NCBI GenBank assembly: GCA_020073565.1
Contig: JAIQEY010000024.1
Coordinates: 1-64,000 of the forward strand
DNA length: 64,000 bases
Origin: Terriglobia bacterium
GTDB taxonomy: Bacteria; Acidobacteriota; Terriglobia; Terriglobales; Acidobacteriaceae
Reading direction: 5' to 3'
Position numbers and translations under genes: made by a program. Positions 7,731-16,870 of this stretch are shown here, piece by piece; position 1 is the stretch's first letter, and every line of letters starts with the position of its first letter. The notes under the pieces are model-generated. The model searched no databases. It had not been told where the DNA came from and was given only the letters and a program-made list of their open reading frames with translations.

Positions 7731-8954
7731 TCAGCCTATGCTTACCGACTCGGTTGCCGGTGCTGCTTGAACCGAGAGGAACTCGGCTACGCTTTCTGCC
7801 ACTCGGGTTTGCTGCTCCCTGGCGAGCTGCGGAAACATGGGTAAAGAAACGATGCTCTCCGACACACGCTCCGTGACGGGAAAACTTCCCTTTTTGTACC
7901 CCAGAGACACGTAGGCTCGCTGCAGATGCAACGGGATGGGATAGTGAATGCCGGTGCCTATTCCGACGTTCTTCAGATACGTCATCATGCCTTCGCGGTC
8001 CGCCGTGCGAACGACATATAGGTGATAGACGGCACGCGACCAGGAGGGCTCGAATGGCGCCTGAACGCCACCTTCAGAAGCCGCAAACAGACGCTTGTAC
8101 TCTTCAGCTCTCTCGCGACGCTTGGCATTCCACTCTGGCAAGTGTTTCAACTTCACACTCAGGATGCCTGTTTGGATTGCATCGAGGCGTCCGTTGTATC
8201 CCTCGACATCGTGGTAATACTTTTTGGCTTGGCCATGATCGCGCAGCATTTTGACGGCATCGGCGATCCGCGCGTCGTTGGTCGTAACCGCTCCACCTTC
8301 GCCGCAGGCACCCAGGTTCTTGCCGGGGTAGAAGCTGAAGGCAGCCGCGCGGCCCATCGAACCGGCTTTGAACCACCGATTGTGCTTCCGCGAAAGGTAT
8401 TCGGCGCCGTGGGCCTGGCAGGCGTCTTCAATGACGATCAGGCGATACTGCTCCGCCAGTTCGAGAATTGGATCCATGTCCGCCATCTGTCCATACAGAT
8501 GAACCGGGACAATTGCGGTCACCGGCCGATGGCTCCGCTTGCTAACGAGTTTCCCATCCCCCGATACGCTGCATTGCATCTCAAGGTATTGGCGAAGCTT
8601 CTGCGGATCCATGTTGTAGGTGCGCTCGTCGATGTCGACGAACTCCGGCAGGGCGCCCGCTTGCGAGATCGCTTCGGTCGTTGCAATAAAGGTATTTGGC
8701 ACCGTCACGGCCACATCGCCGGGCTTTACGCCGGCTGCAATCAGTGCGAAACGGAGCGCATCGGTTCCGCTGCTGACGGCTACCGCACGCTCGGTCTGGC
8801 AGAAGGCAGCAAACTCTTTTTCAAAGTTCTCGACCATGGGGCCGCCAATGAAGCCAGCGGTACGCAGTGCCTGTTGGAAAACCGCGGTGAGTTCCTGTTC
8901 GAGCTCAACGTGGGGAGTGACAAGATCAAGAAAAGGAATGCTGGGAACGCTCAC
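7731..8954 (-). CDS. wbpE: DegT-type UDP-3-keto-sugar aminotransferase (WbpE-like)
   Basis: A 407-residue PLP enzyme with the full DegT signature: SSGTDALRFAL near residue 61, the PLP-contacting VPNTFIATTEAI, IEDACQAHGAEY around 175, and SFYPGKNLGACGEGGA with the Schiff-base lysine at residue 212. In the Wbp pathway of Pseudomonas, WbpE puts the 3-amino group on UDP-3-keto-GlcNAcA made by the WbpB dehydrogenase, using glutamate. The neighbouring WbpB- and WbpD-like genes support that assignment. Its ATG overlaps the stop of the acetyltransferase gene by four bases (ATGA). It would act in the cytoplasm as a dimer. Confidence 0.85.
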   Translation of the reverse strand: MSVPSIPFLDLVTPHVELEQELTAVFQQALRTAGFIGGPMVENFEKEFAAFCQTERAVAVSSGTDALRFALIAAGVKPGDVAVTVPNTFIATTEAISQAGALPEFVDIDERTYNMDPQKLRQYLEMQCSVSGDGKLVSKRSHRPVTAIVPVHLYGQMADMDPILELAEQYRLIVIEDACQAHGAEYLSRKHNRWFKAGSMGRAAAFSFYPGKNLGACGEGGAVTTNDARIADAVKMLRDHGQAKKYYHDVEGYNGRLDAIQTGILSVKLKHLPEWNAKRRERAEEYKRLFAASEGGVQAPFEPSWSRAVYHLYVVRTADREGMMTYLKNVGIGTGIHYPIPLHLQRAYVSLGYKKGSFPVTERVSESIVSLPMFPQLAREQQTRVAESVAEFLSVQAAPATESVSIG

Positions 8955-9448
8955 TTTGTGACCTCCGTGGGCTGATCGATGTGGCGATGGACTCGTGCCG
9001 GATTTCCGTAAGCAATGCTGTTCGGCGGGATGTCTCTCGTAACTACGCTGCCGGCGCCGACGATGGCGTTTTCGCCAATGGTGACATTCGAAAGAATGGT
9101 AGAGCCTGAGCCAATCGAGGCGCCCTTCTTAACGAGTGTCTTCTCGACTTTCCAGTCGGCCTCGGTTTGCAGGCCGCCTTCGGTCGTCGTTGCTCGCGGG
9201 TATGAATCATTGATGAAGGCGACGCTATGGCCGACGAACACGTTGTCTTCAATGGTCACGCCTTCACAGATGAAAGTATGGCTCGAGATCTTGCAGCGCT
9301 TTCCGACGGACGCGTTCTTTTGAATTTCAACGAAGGCGCCAATCTTGGTGTCGTCGCCGATTTCGCAACCGTACAGATTGATGAATTTGGAAAGCTTTAC
9401 GTCTCGCCCCAACTTTACAGTGGGTGCGATGCTTAAATAGGTATCCAT
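8951..9448 (-). CDS. wbpD: Left-handed beta-helix N-acetyltransferase (WbpD-like)
   Basis: A 165-residue protein built of hexapeptide repeats ([LIV]-G-x4), for example IGDDTKIGAFVEIQ, VTIEDNVFVG and ATIGEN-type turns toward the end. HSVAFINDSYPRA matches the insertion loop of the WbpD subgroup, and VVTRDIPPNSIAYGNPARV is the classical C-terminal turn. The family forms trimers and uses acetyl-CoA; WbpD acetylates the 3-amino group of UDP-GlcNAc3NA. The gene overlaps the WbpE-like start by four bases and follows the WbpB-like gene after a 79-base gap. Substrate choice is inferred from context. Confidence 0.85.
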   Translation of the reverse strand: MDTYLSIAPTVKLGRDVKLSKFINLYGCEIGDDTKIGAFVEIQKNASVGKRCKISSHTFICEGVTIEDNVFVGHSVAFINDSYPRATTTEGGLQTEADWKVEKTLVKKGASIGSGSTILSNVTIGENAIVGAGSVVTRDIPPNSIAYGNPARVHRHIDQPTEVTK

Positions 9449-9527
9449 ATCCTCTTCCTGTGTGTCTCTAGGAATTTCGGGTGGTTATAGGCGCGAACAA
9501 CACCGCACTGGAGGAAGGCAAGGAACT

Positions 9528-10574
9528 TCAGACTGCGATCGGCAGAACGTTCGAAGTTGACTGCGACGTGCGGTCGAGGTAAACCAGCGATCCTCGTTTC
9601 GTGAGTGACTCGTTGGCCGCTTCGAGCATGCGAACCACGTTCAGTCCGGCGCGACCGTCGTTGAACGGCTTTTCGTTTTTCTTGATGCACTCCACGAAAT
9701 ATGCCAATTCCACGCGCAGCGCCTCGAGTTGCTCCACGTGTGGCGCCCACATATCCCCGGAGCGGTAACTGACCAGCAAGTTGTACACGCCTTCCTGGCC
9801 TGTCACGTCTACACCCTTGTCGTAGACTTTCACCTTCTCGTCCGCCTCCAGATCGTTCCACACAACCATCTTCTTTTCGCCACCGATCAGCGTGGTGCGG
9901 ATTTTGACCGGCGACAGCCAATTCACGTTGATGTGCGCAATCATCTTGTCGGGGAAATACGCGGTGATGAAGGCGATATCCGCGTGGCCATTGAGGTGTG
10001 TCTGGCCTGTGGCGACGATCGCTTCCGCATCTTTTCCCAGCAGATAGTTCATGATCGACAGATCGTGTGGCGCCAGGTCCCAGATCACGTTGCAATCATG
10101 TTGAAACAGCCCGAGGTTCACTCGCGTGGAATCGTAGTAATAGAGCTTGCCGAGCGCTCCTTCGGTCAGCAGTTGGCGGATCTTGCGCACTGCACCGGTA
10201 AACAGGAACGTGTGGTCGACCATGATCTGCAAGTTTTTTTGCTCGGCAAGATTGATGAGTTCTTCTGCCTGCGCGACGTTGCCCGTGAACGGCTTCTCGA
10301 CAAAAACGTGCTTGCCGTTTTCAAGTGCCGCCTTGGCCAATGCGTAGTGTGTCCACACAGGGGTGATTACCGCGATGACATCCACGTCCGGCGAAGAGAT
10401 CAGTTCTTGGGAATCCGAGAATACCGGTACCCCCGGATGCGCTGCCTGAATCTTCTTCCGGGCGGCAGGGCTCTGATCGCAGATCCCCACCAATTGGCAG
10501 CCTTCCAGGCCCCTGAGGTTCCGGACGATATTCGGCCCCCAATAGCCGTAGCCGATTACTCCAAACTTAAGCAT
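9528..10574 (-). CDS. wbpB: Gfo/Idh/MocA-type NAD-dependent sugar dehydrogenase (WbpB-like)
   Basis: A 348-residue oxidoreductase. Residues 5-13 (GVIGYGYWG) form the Rossmann nucleotide-binding loop, GKHVFVEKPF (EKP at 93-95) is the conserved motif holding the catalytic Lys, and DLAPHDLSIMNYLLG contains the conserved Asp/His pair in the substrate domain. In the Wbp pathway WbpB oxidises C3 of UDP-GlcNAcA so that WbpE can aminate it. The ATG has AAAGGTGA upstream. The pathway enzyme WbpA (UDP-GlcNAc 6-dehydrogenase) is not present in this window and must come from elsewhere if the assignment is right. Confidence 0.85.
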   Translation of the reverse strand: MLKFGVIGYGYWGPNIVRNLRGLEGCQLVGICDQSPAARKKIQAAHPGVPVFSDSQELISSPDVDVIAVITPVWTHYALAKAALENGKHVFVEKPFTGNVAQAEELINLAEQKNLQIMVDHTFLFTGAVRKIRQLLTEGALGKLYYYDSTRVNLGLFQHDCNVIWDLAPHDLSIMNYLLGKDAEAIVATGQTHLNGHADIAFITAYFPDKMIAHINVNWLSPVKIRTTLIGGEKKMVVWNDLEADEKVKVYDKGVDVTGQEGVYNLLVSYRSGDMWAPHVEQLEALRVELAYFVECIKKNEKPFNDGRAGLNVVRMLEAANESLTKRGSLVYLDRTSQSTSNVLPIAV

Positions 10575-10686
10575 ATGAGTTCACCTTTATAAGAATGAGG
10601 CCCGTGTGGGCACCCTCAGCGACCGGGCACCCACGGCGAGGAAATTGGGGAAGGGGGAAAATTGAGGGAAGCTGTTCTATGGAAAA

Positions 10687-11859
10687 CTAACAGGCGCCGT
10701 TGCCGCCGAAAACCGCTCTAGGAGTTTGCAGGAGGATTTTCAGGTCGAGCCACGGCGAGCAATTGCGCGCATAGCGCAGATCCAGCCGGACCATATCGTC
10801 AAATCCAATCCGGCTGCGGCCATAAACCTGCCACAACCCGGTGATGCCGGGCTTGGCCTCGAGCAACCGACGCCGGTGCCAGGTTGCGTATGCCTCCACT
10901 TCGTACGGCAGCGGTGGGCGCGGGCCAACCAATGACATCTCTCCGCGAAGAACGTTGAAGAGCTGTGGCAGTTCGTCGAGGCTGGTTCGCCGGAGAAAAC
11001 TGCCCACAGGCGTAATCCGAGGATCATTGGTTAGTTTGAAAATACCTTCCTCGTTCCCATGTCCGTTCCCGTTACCGTTTGTGGGATGTTTGGCGGCCTG
11101 ACCAGCGATCAACTGGCGGACATATTTCTTGTGCCCGCTGGCATCGTTGTTGATGTACATCGTCCGGAACTTCAAGAATGTGAACGGTATTCCGTGCTCG
11201 CCGATGCGCTTCTGCCGGAAGTGTACCGGACCGCGGGACGTCAGCTTGACGGCCGCTGCAATGATGGCAACAAGCGGCGATAACAACAGCAATAACGAAA
11301 GGCTCACTAGAATGTCGATCATCCGCTTCATGTTGCGGCCGAACCGTTTCGTCTTCGCGCGCTTCTCGATGTCAGGATAAAACGTTGTGTCGCTTGGGTG
11401 ATCTGGATCGTTCGAGCCCCAGTTGTCCGGGAACACGTGGAAGGAAAACTTGAGGTGGCTGAACTGTTCCGCGTCAAACTGTTCACGCAGGACCGACGCG
11501 ATCCGCGAAAGAATCATGCTGAGGACCAGCTTATTGTCGAGCGTGATCTCCCTGAATATCACTCCTGCCACCATGTTCTTTTTATGCCAACCGGTTACGT
11601 CGGTGTCGCGGGTCGCTTTCCGGAGCGCAGCCAGCATGTCCAGCAGGACGCTGCCATTGCCATTGTTTTCGCTAGGCAAACTGTCTCCGGTCTCGATCAG
11701 CAGAAGCACAAACGGCCGCTGCGAACGCTCACTGCGTTTGCGCTCGATCGAAATCAGCCGTTGAAACGCGGCTTCACTCAAAACCTCGGGTGGTATTTTC
11801 GATTCCGGCGGCTGTGGGCGCTCCACAGAACTTAGTGCGGAATTTGTACGGTCAGACAC
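10687..11859 (-). CDS. Priming sugar transferase with GGDEF-like N-terminal domain
   Basis: A 390-residue protein read from a GTG at 11859, chosen because AGGAGAG lies six bases upstream; an in-frame TTG exists at 11886. The C-terminal half is a bacterial polyprenyl-phosphate sugar transferase: a single membrane segment ([20 protein letters not shown]), [33 protein letters not shown] and [12 protein letters not shown] followed by [10 protein letters not shown]. It should load the first sugar-phosphate on undecaprenyl phosphate. The N-terminal 150 residues ([18 protein letters not shown]... ) resemble the start of a GGDEF domain but no GGDEF signature is seen, so this part is probably regulatory. 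It replaces the extra membrane helices of WcaJ-type enzymes. Confidence 0.85.
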   Translation of the reverse strand: MSDRTNSALSSVERPQPPESKIPPEVLSEAAFQRLISIERKRSERSQRPFVLLLIETGDSLPSENNGNGSVLLDMLAALRKATRDTDVTGWHKKNMVAGVIFREITLDNKLVLSMILSRIASVLREQFDAEQFSHLKFSFHVFPDNWGSNDPDHPSDTTFYPDIEKRAKTKRFGRNMKRMIDILVSLSLLLLLSPLVAIIAAAVKLTSRGPVHFRQKRIGEHGIPFTFLKFRTMYINNDASGHKKYVRQLIAGQAAKHPTNGNGNGHGNEEGIFKLTNDPRITPVGSFLRRTSLDELPQLFNVLRGEMSLVGPRPPLPYEVEAYATWHRRRLLEAKPGITGLWQVYGRSRIGFDDMVRLDLRYARNCSPWLDLKILLQTPRAVFGGNGAC

Positions 11860-11963
11860 TGCGACTCTCCTCGCTGGGCCACTCAAAGTGCCAGTGGCGC
11901 AGATCTGAGCTAATGAAAGTGGGGGAGGGCAATTGGCCTGGTTGGGGGGACCAGGGCTGTGTC

Positions 11964-12884
11964 TTAACTGTTCTCGGCGGGGGATTCTACGGGGCTCGAC
12001 GAAGGCGCACCGTAACGCTGGTAATAACTTTTGTGATCGCCGTTGGTATAGCTGTTGACAACAATTCCGAGAAGGACCGAGCGGTCGACGATCTCCATCA
12101 CTCGCTTGAGCGGCTGCCTCTCGCTCACGCCTTCTCGCACGACCAACAGAACTCCGTCCGACAGCTTCATCCAGAAAGCGGTATCAGCTAGAGGGAACAC
12201 TGGGGGTGAATCGATGATGACCCAATCGAAAAAATTCCCTAGGCGATCGAGCAGATCGGCAGTCCGGCCAGACTGCATCAGCTCAAGCGGATTCTCCGGT
12301 GGAGTTCCTGCCGGCAGGAACCAAAGGTTGGTACCGTTCAGCTTGTACAGCACCTCGGATAATTGCTTCTCTCCGCGCAGACACTCGGTCAATCCGGGCA
12401 ACGAACGGCTCAACCCAAATCGGCTGCATAGCGCGGGCCGCCTCAAATCACCATCCACGAGAAGAGTTCTCAAAACCTTGCTTCGTGATTGATTGAGCGC
12501 CAGGTTCGCCGCGCACAGGGTCTTCCCTTCCTCGGGAATCGTGCTGGTCACGACAATCCGTTTCAGCTTTCGTTTCTCGCGAAGATTTCTGAGCCGCAAC
12601 CCGAGAACACGGAATTTTTCGGCGGCCAGGCTGCCCTGGTCGTTCAAACACACCAGACGCGCATCGCCCGCCGGTGTCGGCAACAGGACCCGAGCTGCCA
12701 AAAGCGTCTCTGCGTCCAAACTATCGCCGATTGCGGCGCCGAGAACTGGGACCGCCTCCCCTCTTTGGTCTCCTCGGGCGAGAGCTCGTTCCAGCAAATC
12801 CGCTACTGAGTCAGGCACCTTGGACGAGTTTCCGCCCGATCGCTCCGCTTCCGCTCGCTGCAAAGCTTCGAATATATGGCTCAT
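11964..12884 (-). CDS. BY-kinase / CpsD-type tyrosine autokinase
   Basis: A 306-residue MinD-like ATPase of the CpsD/CapB and XrtA-associated autokinase type. It opens with MSHIFEALQRAEAE, typical of this exosortase-linked group. The P-loop is TSTIPEEGKT (113-122), a variant of the usual SxxPGEGKT; the Walker A' motif LLVDGDLRRP is at 141-150 and VIIDSPPVFPLAD is the Walker B region. The C-terminus has a Tyr cluster (SYTNGDHKSYYQRYG) for autophosphorylation. Together with the GumC-like co-polymerase it should set chain length at the inner membrane. The ATG at 12884 has AGGTGG upstream and overlaps the previous stop (ATGA). Confidence 0.88.
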   Translation of the reverse strand: MSHIFEALQRAEAERSGGNSSKVPDSVADLLERALARGDQRGEAVPVLGAAIGDSLDAETLLAARVLLPTPAGDARLVCLNDQGSLAAEKFRVLGLRLRNLREKRKLKRIVVTSTIPEEGKTLCAANLALNQSRSKVLRTLLVDGDLRRPALCSRFGLSRSLPGLTECLRGEKQLSEVLYKLNGTNLWFLPAGTPPENPLELMQSGRTADLLDRLGNFFDWVIIDSPPVFPLADTAFWMKLSDGVLLVVREGVSERQPLKRVMEIVDRSVLLGIVVNSYTNGDHKSYYQRYGAPSSSPVESPAENS

Positions 12885-13840
12885 ATCCACCTGTTGGAGG
12901 CTAGAGTCGGCATCTTAGTATCTGAACCTTTCAGACGCTCGTGCACATCGAGCAATGTCTTTACTGCCAGCAATAGTTCCTGCTCCTCACGTTTGAGCAC
13001 CGGCGTCGCTTCTTGTTGGTTCAAAACCACTCCTAGTCGCAGCTCTTTGGCGACGCCTTCGATGATCTCAGGCGTAACGACTGCAGCGCGGTTCGCGTAG
13101 CCCGCGAGCAGCGCATTTTCGCAGATGGTGTTGATCAATCTCGGAATCCCCCGGGAGTGGCGAAACACCGCAATCGTCGCCGGTTCTGAAAAGATTTTGT
13201 TTTCTGGAGCTGCACCCGCAATTTGTAATCGGCGCTCGATGTACTTGCGTGACTCTTCGAGGTTCAACGCATCCAGGTGGCATCGCAGCGCGATTCTTTG
13301 TTTCAATTGACGAAGTTCAAACGAATCCAGTTTCTGGTCCAGTTCTGGTTGGCCCGCCAGAACGATCTGGAGCAGTTTCTTTTGCGAAGTCTCCAGGTTC
13401 GTCAGGAGACGAATCTCCTCCAGCAGTTCCGGAGAAAGATGGTGGGCCTCATCGACCGCCAACACCGTTGTCAATCCCCGCTCATGCCGATGCAAAAGAA
13501 ACGCATTGAGGGCATGAATGATCTCGTCTTTTGCTTTGCCTGTAACCGGCAACCCGAAATCGCCAGCGATATACCGGATGAACTCAAGCGGCGACAGGCT
13601 GGGATTGAAGATCAGAGCAAACGCAACGTCGCGGCGCTGGAGCAGACCAAGCAACGACCGCAACATCAAGGTCTTGCCAGTCCCCACTTCCCCGGTGAGA
13701 ACGACAAATCCGCGATGCGAGGTCACACCGTAATACAACGATGCCAGGGCTTCGTTGTGCCGGGTCGTCGGAAACAGGAACGACGGATCCGGCGTGATCT
13801 CGAACGGGTTTTTCTGAAGCCGATAAAAGGTCTTGTACAC
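12881..13840 (-). CDS. ExeA-like AAA ATPase of exosortase-type exopolysaccharide operons
   Basis: A 319-residue ATPase beginning MYKTFYRLQKNPFEITPDP, the hallmark of ExeA/GspA-like and XrtA-associated ATPases. Walker A is GEVGTGKT at 50-57, Walker B is VLAVDEAH at 126-133, and the arginine-rich QLKQRIALRCHL region is the sensor part. Start is a GTG. The family energises assembly of envelope complexes; in exopolysaccharide operons its exact job is not settled. The gene is coupled by a four-base overlap to the kinase gene and lies four bases after the chain-length gene. Confidence 0.87.
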   Translation of the reverse strand: MYKTFYRLQKNPFEITPDPSFLFPTTRHNEALASLYYGVTSHRGFVVLTGEVGTGKTLMLRSLLGLLQRRDVAFALIFNPSLSPLEFIRYIAGDFGLPVTGKAKDEIIHALNAFLLHRHERGLTTVLAVDEAHHLSPELLEEIRLLTNLETSQKKLLQIVLAGQPELDQKLDSFELRQLKQRIALRCHLDALNLEESRKYIERRLQIAGAAPENKIFSEPATIAVFRHSRGIPRLINTICENALLAGYANRAAVVTPEIIEGVAKELRLGVVLNQQEATPVLKREEQELLLAVKTLLDVHERLKGSDTKMPTLASNRWI

Positions 13841-13844
13841 GTTT

Positions 13845-15434
13845 CTAGCCGTATAGATAGGTGATTGCTGAACCCAGAAGGATAACGCCCACGATTACAA
13901 CCGCCGCGCCTGCGGCCATCCAACTATTCCGCCGATGCGCGACCTGTTCTTCTGGAGTCTCGATGAGCGGAATCTCAGACATGATCTCGAACGGCACGAG
14001 CTTTTTGATTTCCTTTTCAGTGTAGACCTTGCCGTTCAGCTTTTCCCGGCCATAGGCTGCGGCTCCTCCGAACACCAACCCTACGAGCAATCCAATGCCA
14101 CAGAACTGCAGCCGCTTCGGCTTGTAGGGCCTGGTGGGCAGGCTCGGCGGGTCCAGCATCCGGAAGTGTTCCCCCTGCTGCGTTTTCTCAAGGTTGGTCG
14201 CCATCTCCGACTGATTCTTCTTGGCCAACAGCGAATCGTAATTCGCCTTCGACTGCTCGTAGTTTCGCGTGATGTCGGCAAATTGCTGTTCCATCACCGG
14301 AGCCATGTTCAGCCGGCTTTGGTACTGGCCGACCTTGGCCTGGAGATCTCGGATCTCAGCCTGGTGGTTTGCGACCTCGATGCGATTTGCCTTGAGCTGG
14401 CTCTCCAGCTCCAAGAGCATGGGAGTCTTTGATTCGACAGCAGCAGCCGCGGCGGAAGGTTCTGCGCTCGTTCCGCTGTTCATGTCCGCCAACACCCTCT
14501 CGCGCATCTTTTCAGTCCGGGCAATCTGGTCTCTCGTCTTGCGGACATCCGGATGTCGGTCGGTGTAATGCGAGCTCAAGTCGGCCAGTTGCGCCTTTAG
14601 CCGATCCAGTTCTTTGTCGATCGCGGCCAGCCCGCCCGTCCCTACTTCGCTCGATTTCGCGGCGCCGTGATCCAAGGCACGATATTGGCTGAGGAGCGAT
14701 TCCAGATACGTGTTCTGCTGTTTGGCGCGATTCAGCGCATCTTCCTGGGCCTGCAACTGATTCTGCAGACCGCTCAGGATCTGCATATTGCTCTGTGTCT
14801 GCGTCGGCAGCTCTCCGATATGCTTGTCCTTGAATTCTCGGACCCGTGCTTCCTGTTCGGCGAGCTTCTGCCGCGCCACTTCCAATTGGTCTTCGAGAAA
14901 CTTGGTGGTGTTTTCGGAGCGCTCCTGCCGTTGCTCGAGATTCTCGGTGATGAACAGGTTCGCCAGTTCGTTGGTGCCCCGCTGCGCCGTCCCCGGATCG
15001 CGGCTCAGATAGTAGATGTTGAAAGAAGAAAGTTTTCGGTCGTCCCCGCGAACCAATTCAATCTCAATGTCCTTCTGCATTCTCTCGACCAGCACGTCGT
15101 CGTTCACCCGGCCGCGATCTTGGGCGTAGAGATGGAGGTGATCGATGATCCGGAGTAGCCGCGTACGGCTCAAGATCTGCTGCGTAATGCTGTCCAATTG
15201 GTGTTGAATATCGGTGTCGATATTCGAGCTGACGAGCTTCTCCGGCACAGCAGGTTGTTCCACCAGAATCATTGTCCCGGAACGATAAATGGACGGCATT
15301 GCCCAGCTGATCCCCCACACCAGCAGCCAGCCGAGGAAGAACGGCACTAGGAAATGCCACCTGTGACGGCGGACGATTCCCTTGATCTCGCTGAATTCCA
15401 TGAGTTCGGTCGTTTCTTGAAGTTCTTCTTCCAT
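13845..15434 (-). CDS. GumC/Wzz-type polysaccharide co-polymerase
   Basis: A 529-residue inner-membrane protein with the Wzz/GumC layout: an N-terminal membrane segment after HRWHF (roughly residues 27-48), a Wzz domain, a long coiled-coil periplasmic region (about 170-400, rich in heptads such as LKAQLADLSSHY), the GNVR-like block near LPTRPYKPKRLQ, and a C-terminal membrane helix (AAGAAVVIVGVILLGSAITY). It has no fused kinase; the separate BY-kinase two genes on supplies it, as in Gram-positive and XrtA-type systems. It should bridge the inner membrane to the Wza-like exporter and control chain length. Start ATG at 15434 with AGGTG upstream. Confidence 0.9.
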   Translation of the reverse strand: MEEELQETTELMEFSEIKGIVRRHRWHFLVPFFLGWLLVWGISWAMPSIYRSGTMILVEQPAVPEKLVSSNIDTDIQHQLDSITQQILSRTRLLRIIDHLHLYAQDRGRVNDDVLVERMQKDIEIELVRGDDRKLSSFNIYYLSRDPGTAQRGTNELANLFITENLEQRQERSENTTKFLEDQLEVARQKLAEQEARVREFKDKHIGELPTQTQSNMQILSGLQNQLQAQEDALNRAKQQNTYLESLLSQYRALDHGAAKSSEVGTGGLAAIDKELDRLKAQLADLSSHYTDRHPDVRKTRDQIARTEKMRERVLADMNSGTSAEPSAAAAAVESKTPMLLELESQLKANRIEVANHQAEIRDLQAKVGQYQSRLNMAPVMEQQFADITRNYEQSKANYDSLLAKKNQSEMATNLEKTQQGEHFRMLDPPSLPTRPYKPKRLQFCGIGLLVGLVFGGAAAYGREKLNGKVYTEKEIKKLVPFEIMSEIPLIETPEEQVAHRRNSWMAAGAAVVIVGVILLGSAITYLYG

Positions 15435-15437
15435 CAC

Positions 15438-16862
15438 CTACATTCCTAGGGGCTTAGCCCACTGGTACGATAGCGTCACGAAAAACCGGTTGCGGTGCGC
15501 GTCAAGCTTTTGCGTCGGATCGGCAACGCCCGATTGCTGCTGAAAATCGTGGGCATAACCGAAGTGGAGGCCCAGGCTCTTGCCCACATTTCTCTCGAGC
15601 GACGCAGAGACCGATGTTACGTTGATTGTGCTGGCGCTTCCGCTGGAAGCGACCGTGAGAGCTTTGTTGTTTCCGTAGCTGCCGCCGAGCTGTACGGCCC
15701 AACCAGGGAACAATTCTCGGCGCAGATCCCCGCGTGCAGTTTGGGACCGAACCGCGCCCAGCAAACCACCGCCGTCAGTGATGCGCCGGGAATATCCAGT
15801 CGACACGCTGGTTCGCGCAGACCGCCATCCAGCCTCGACTCCACCCGCAACCGACCAATTGTGGAACTGTGAAATCGTGTCGGCGCCTGGTACCAACCCG
15901 CGATTGTCAGAGTACTCGGGCCCGACGAAGCCGCTGAATGTGAATCCGCGAGAAAGGCCAATCGTGTCGACCAGCGCAAAGCTGTGCACGAGCGTTTCGC
16001 CGCCGCTCGGATCGAACGTTAGCCGCTCATAGCTGTAGCTCGCACCTGCCCAATTGTGGCGGAAAATCCTGTGCAGCCAGAACGCCGATCCGGTCGCCGT
16101 CCGCGTGTCCACCAGCAACGAGTCGGCCGGGGCGTTGGTGAAGTGCATGTCATAGAACGAGCCGCTGGCCCCGATCACGTCGTTCAGGGCAAAGTGATAG
16201 TTCGCTCCCGCAGTCGTCAAACTTGTTCTTTGCGTAGCGAGGGGCGTAATCAGACTCGCGTTCGGTCCACCCGTCCCGCTTACCGCGACGCCATTTCCAC
16301 CGTCGAAGAACCCGGTCGTCAGCGCGAAATTCTCGGCGATCCTCAAATTGACGTGCGGGCTGAGGCGGAATTGCGAATCGAAATTGAGGTCGTGTGATCC
16401 TTGATTTTGGTTTGTGAGCCTCTGGTTGAAGGTGAAACCACCGGCATATGCGAGTGTCCAGCGCACCCGCGACCACGACTCTTCGAGCGCAAGGCTCGGA
16501 AAGACCGAGTAGCTCGTGTTGCCCTGAGCGCCATTCGTCCCAAGCAGCGCGTTGTCGTCGTACGCCGCTCCCACATTCAATCCGCCGCGCAGATAATTCG
16601 ACCTTGCCATCTCGGATTGAAACGCCAGCGATGTTCCCTTCCCTCCGAGCATCGCTGGAATCTGTGGCATGTCACTGACTGTGTCGTCTCCGGCCACGTC
16701 GGCCCCGATCTCTGCCAATCCTGAAAGTGCAGGCTGCGGAACCGATCGGCTGCTGCTCGTGCCAGAGTTCTCGGTTGTCTGCGCTGGCGGATTCTGCGCC
16801 TCGGTGACCATTGCCAGGCCGACGAGCGCCAGACCGAACACCAAATGGCGGTAGATGTTCAT
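15438..16862 (-). CDS. Outer-membrane beta-barrel protein of exopolysaccharide operon
   Basis: A 474-residue exported protein. A signal peptide (MNIYRHLVFGLALVGLAMVTEA) is followed by a Pro/Ser-rich linker and then alternating amphipathic strands with many aromatic residues, such as GGLNVGAAYDDNAL and WTLAYAGGFTFNQRL. It ends RFFVTLSYQW followed by a short tail rather than a terminal Phe. The composition fits an outer-membrane barrel of 14-18 strands, comparable in position to the TIGR03016-type outer-membrane protein of XrtA exopolysaccharide loci. It lies between the Wza-like and GumC-like genes, spaced 3 and 8 bases, so it should belong to the secretion complex. Confidence 0.8.
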   Translation of the reverse strand: MNIYRHLVFGLALVGLAMVTEAQNPPAQTTENSGTSSSRSVPQPALSGLAEIGADVAGDDTVSDMPQIPAMLGGKGTSLAFQSEMARSNYLRGGLNVGAAYDDNALLGTNGAQGNTSYSVFPSLALEESWSRVRWTLAYAGGFTFNQRLTNQNQGSHDLNFDSQFRLSPHVNLRIAENFALTTGFFDGGNGVAVSGTGGPNASLITPLATQRTSLTTAGANYHFALNDVIGASGSFYDMHFTNAPADSLLVDTRTATGSAFWLHRIFRHNWAGASYSYERLTFDPSGGETLVHSFALVDTIGLSRGFTFSGFVGPEYSDNRGLVPGADTISQFHNWSVAGGVEAGWRSARTSVSTGYSRRITDGGGLLGAVRSQTARGDLRRELFPGWAVQLGGSYGNNKALTVASSGSASTINVTSVSASLERNVGKSLGLHFGYAHDFQQQSGVADPTQKLDAHRNRFFVTLSYQWAKPLGM

Positions 16863-16870
16863 AACGATCC

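Noticed and set aside
8022..8975. 317-codon plus-strand frame opposite the WbpE-like gene
   Set aside because: Antisense to a gene with full family motifs; composition is that of a reverse-frame artefact.
10605..10640. Repeated GGGCACCC near 10607 and 10627 as a terminator
   Set aside because: The copies are direct rather than inverted and form no stable stem with a T tract.
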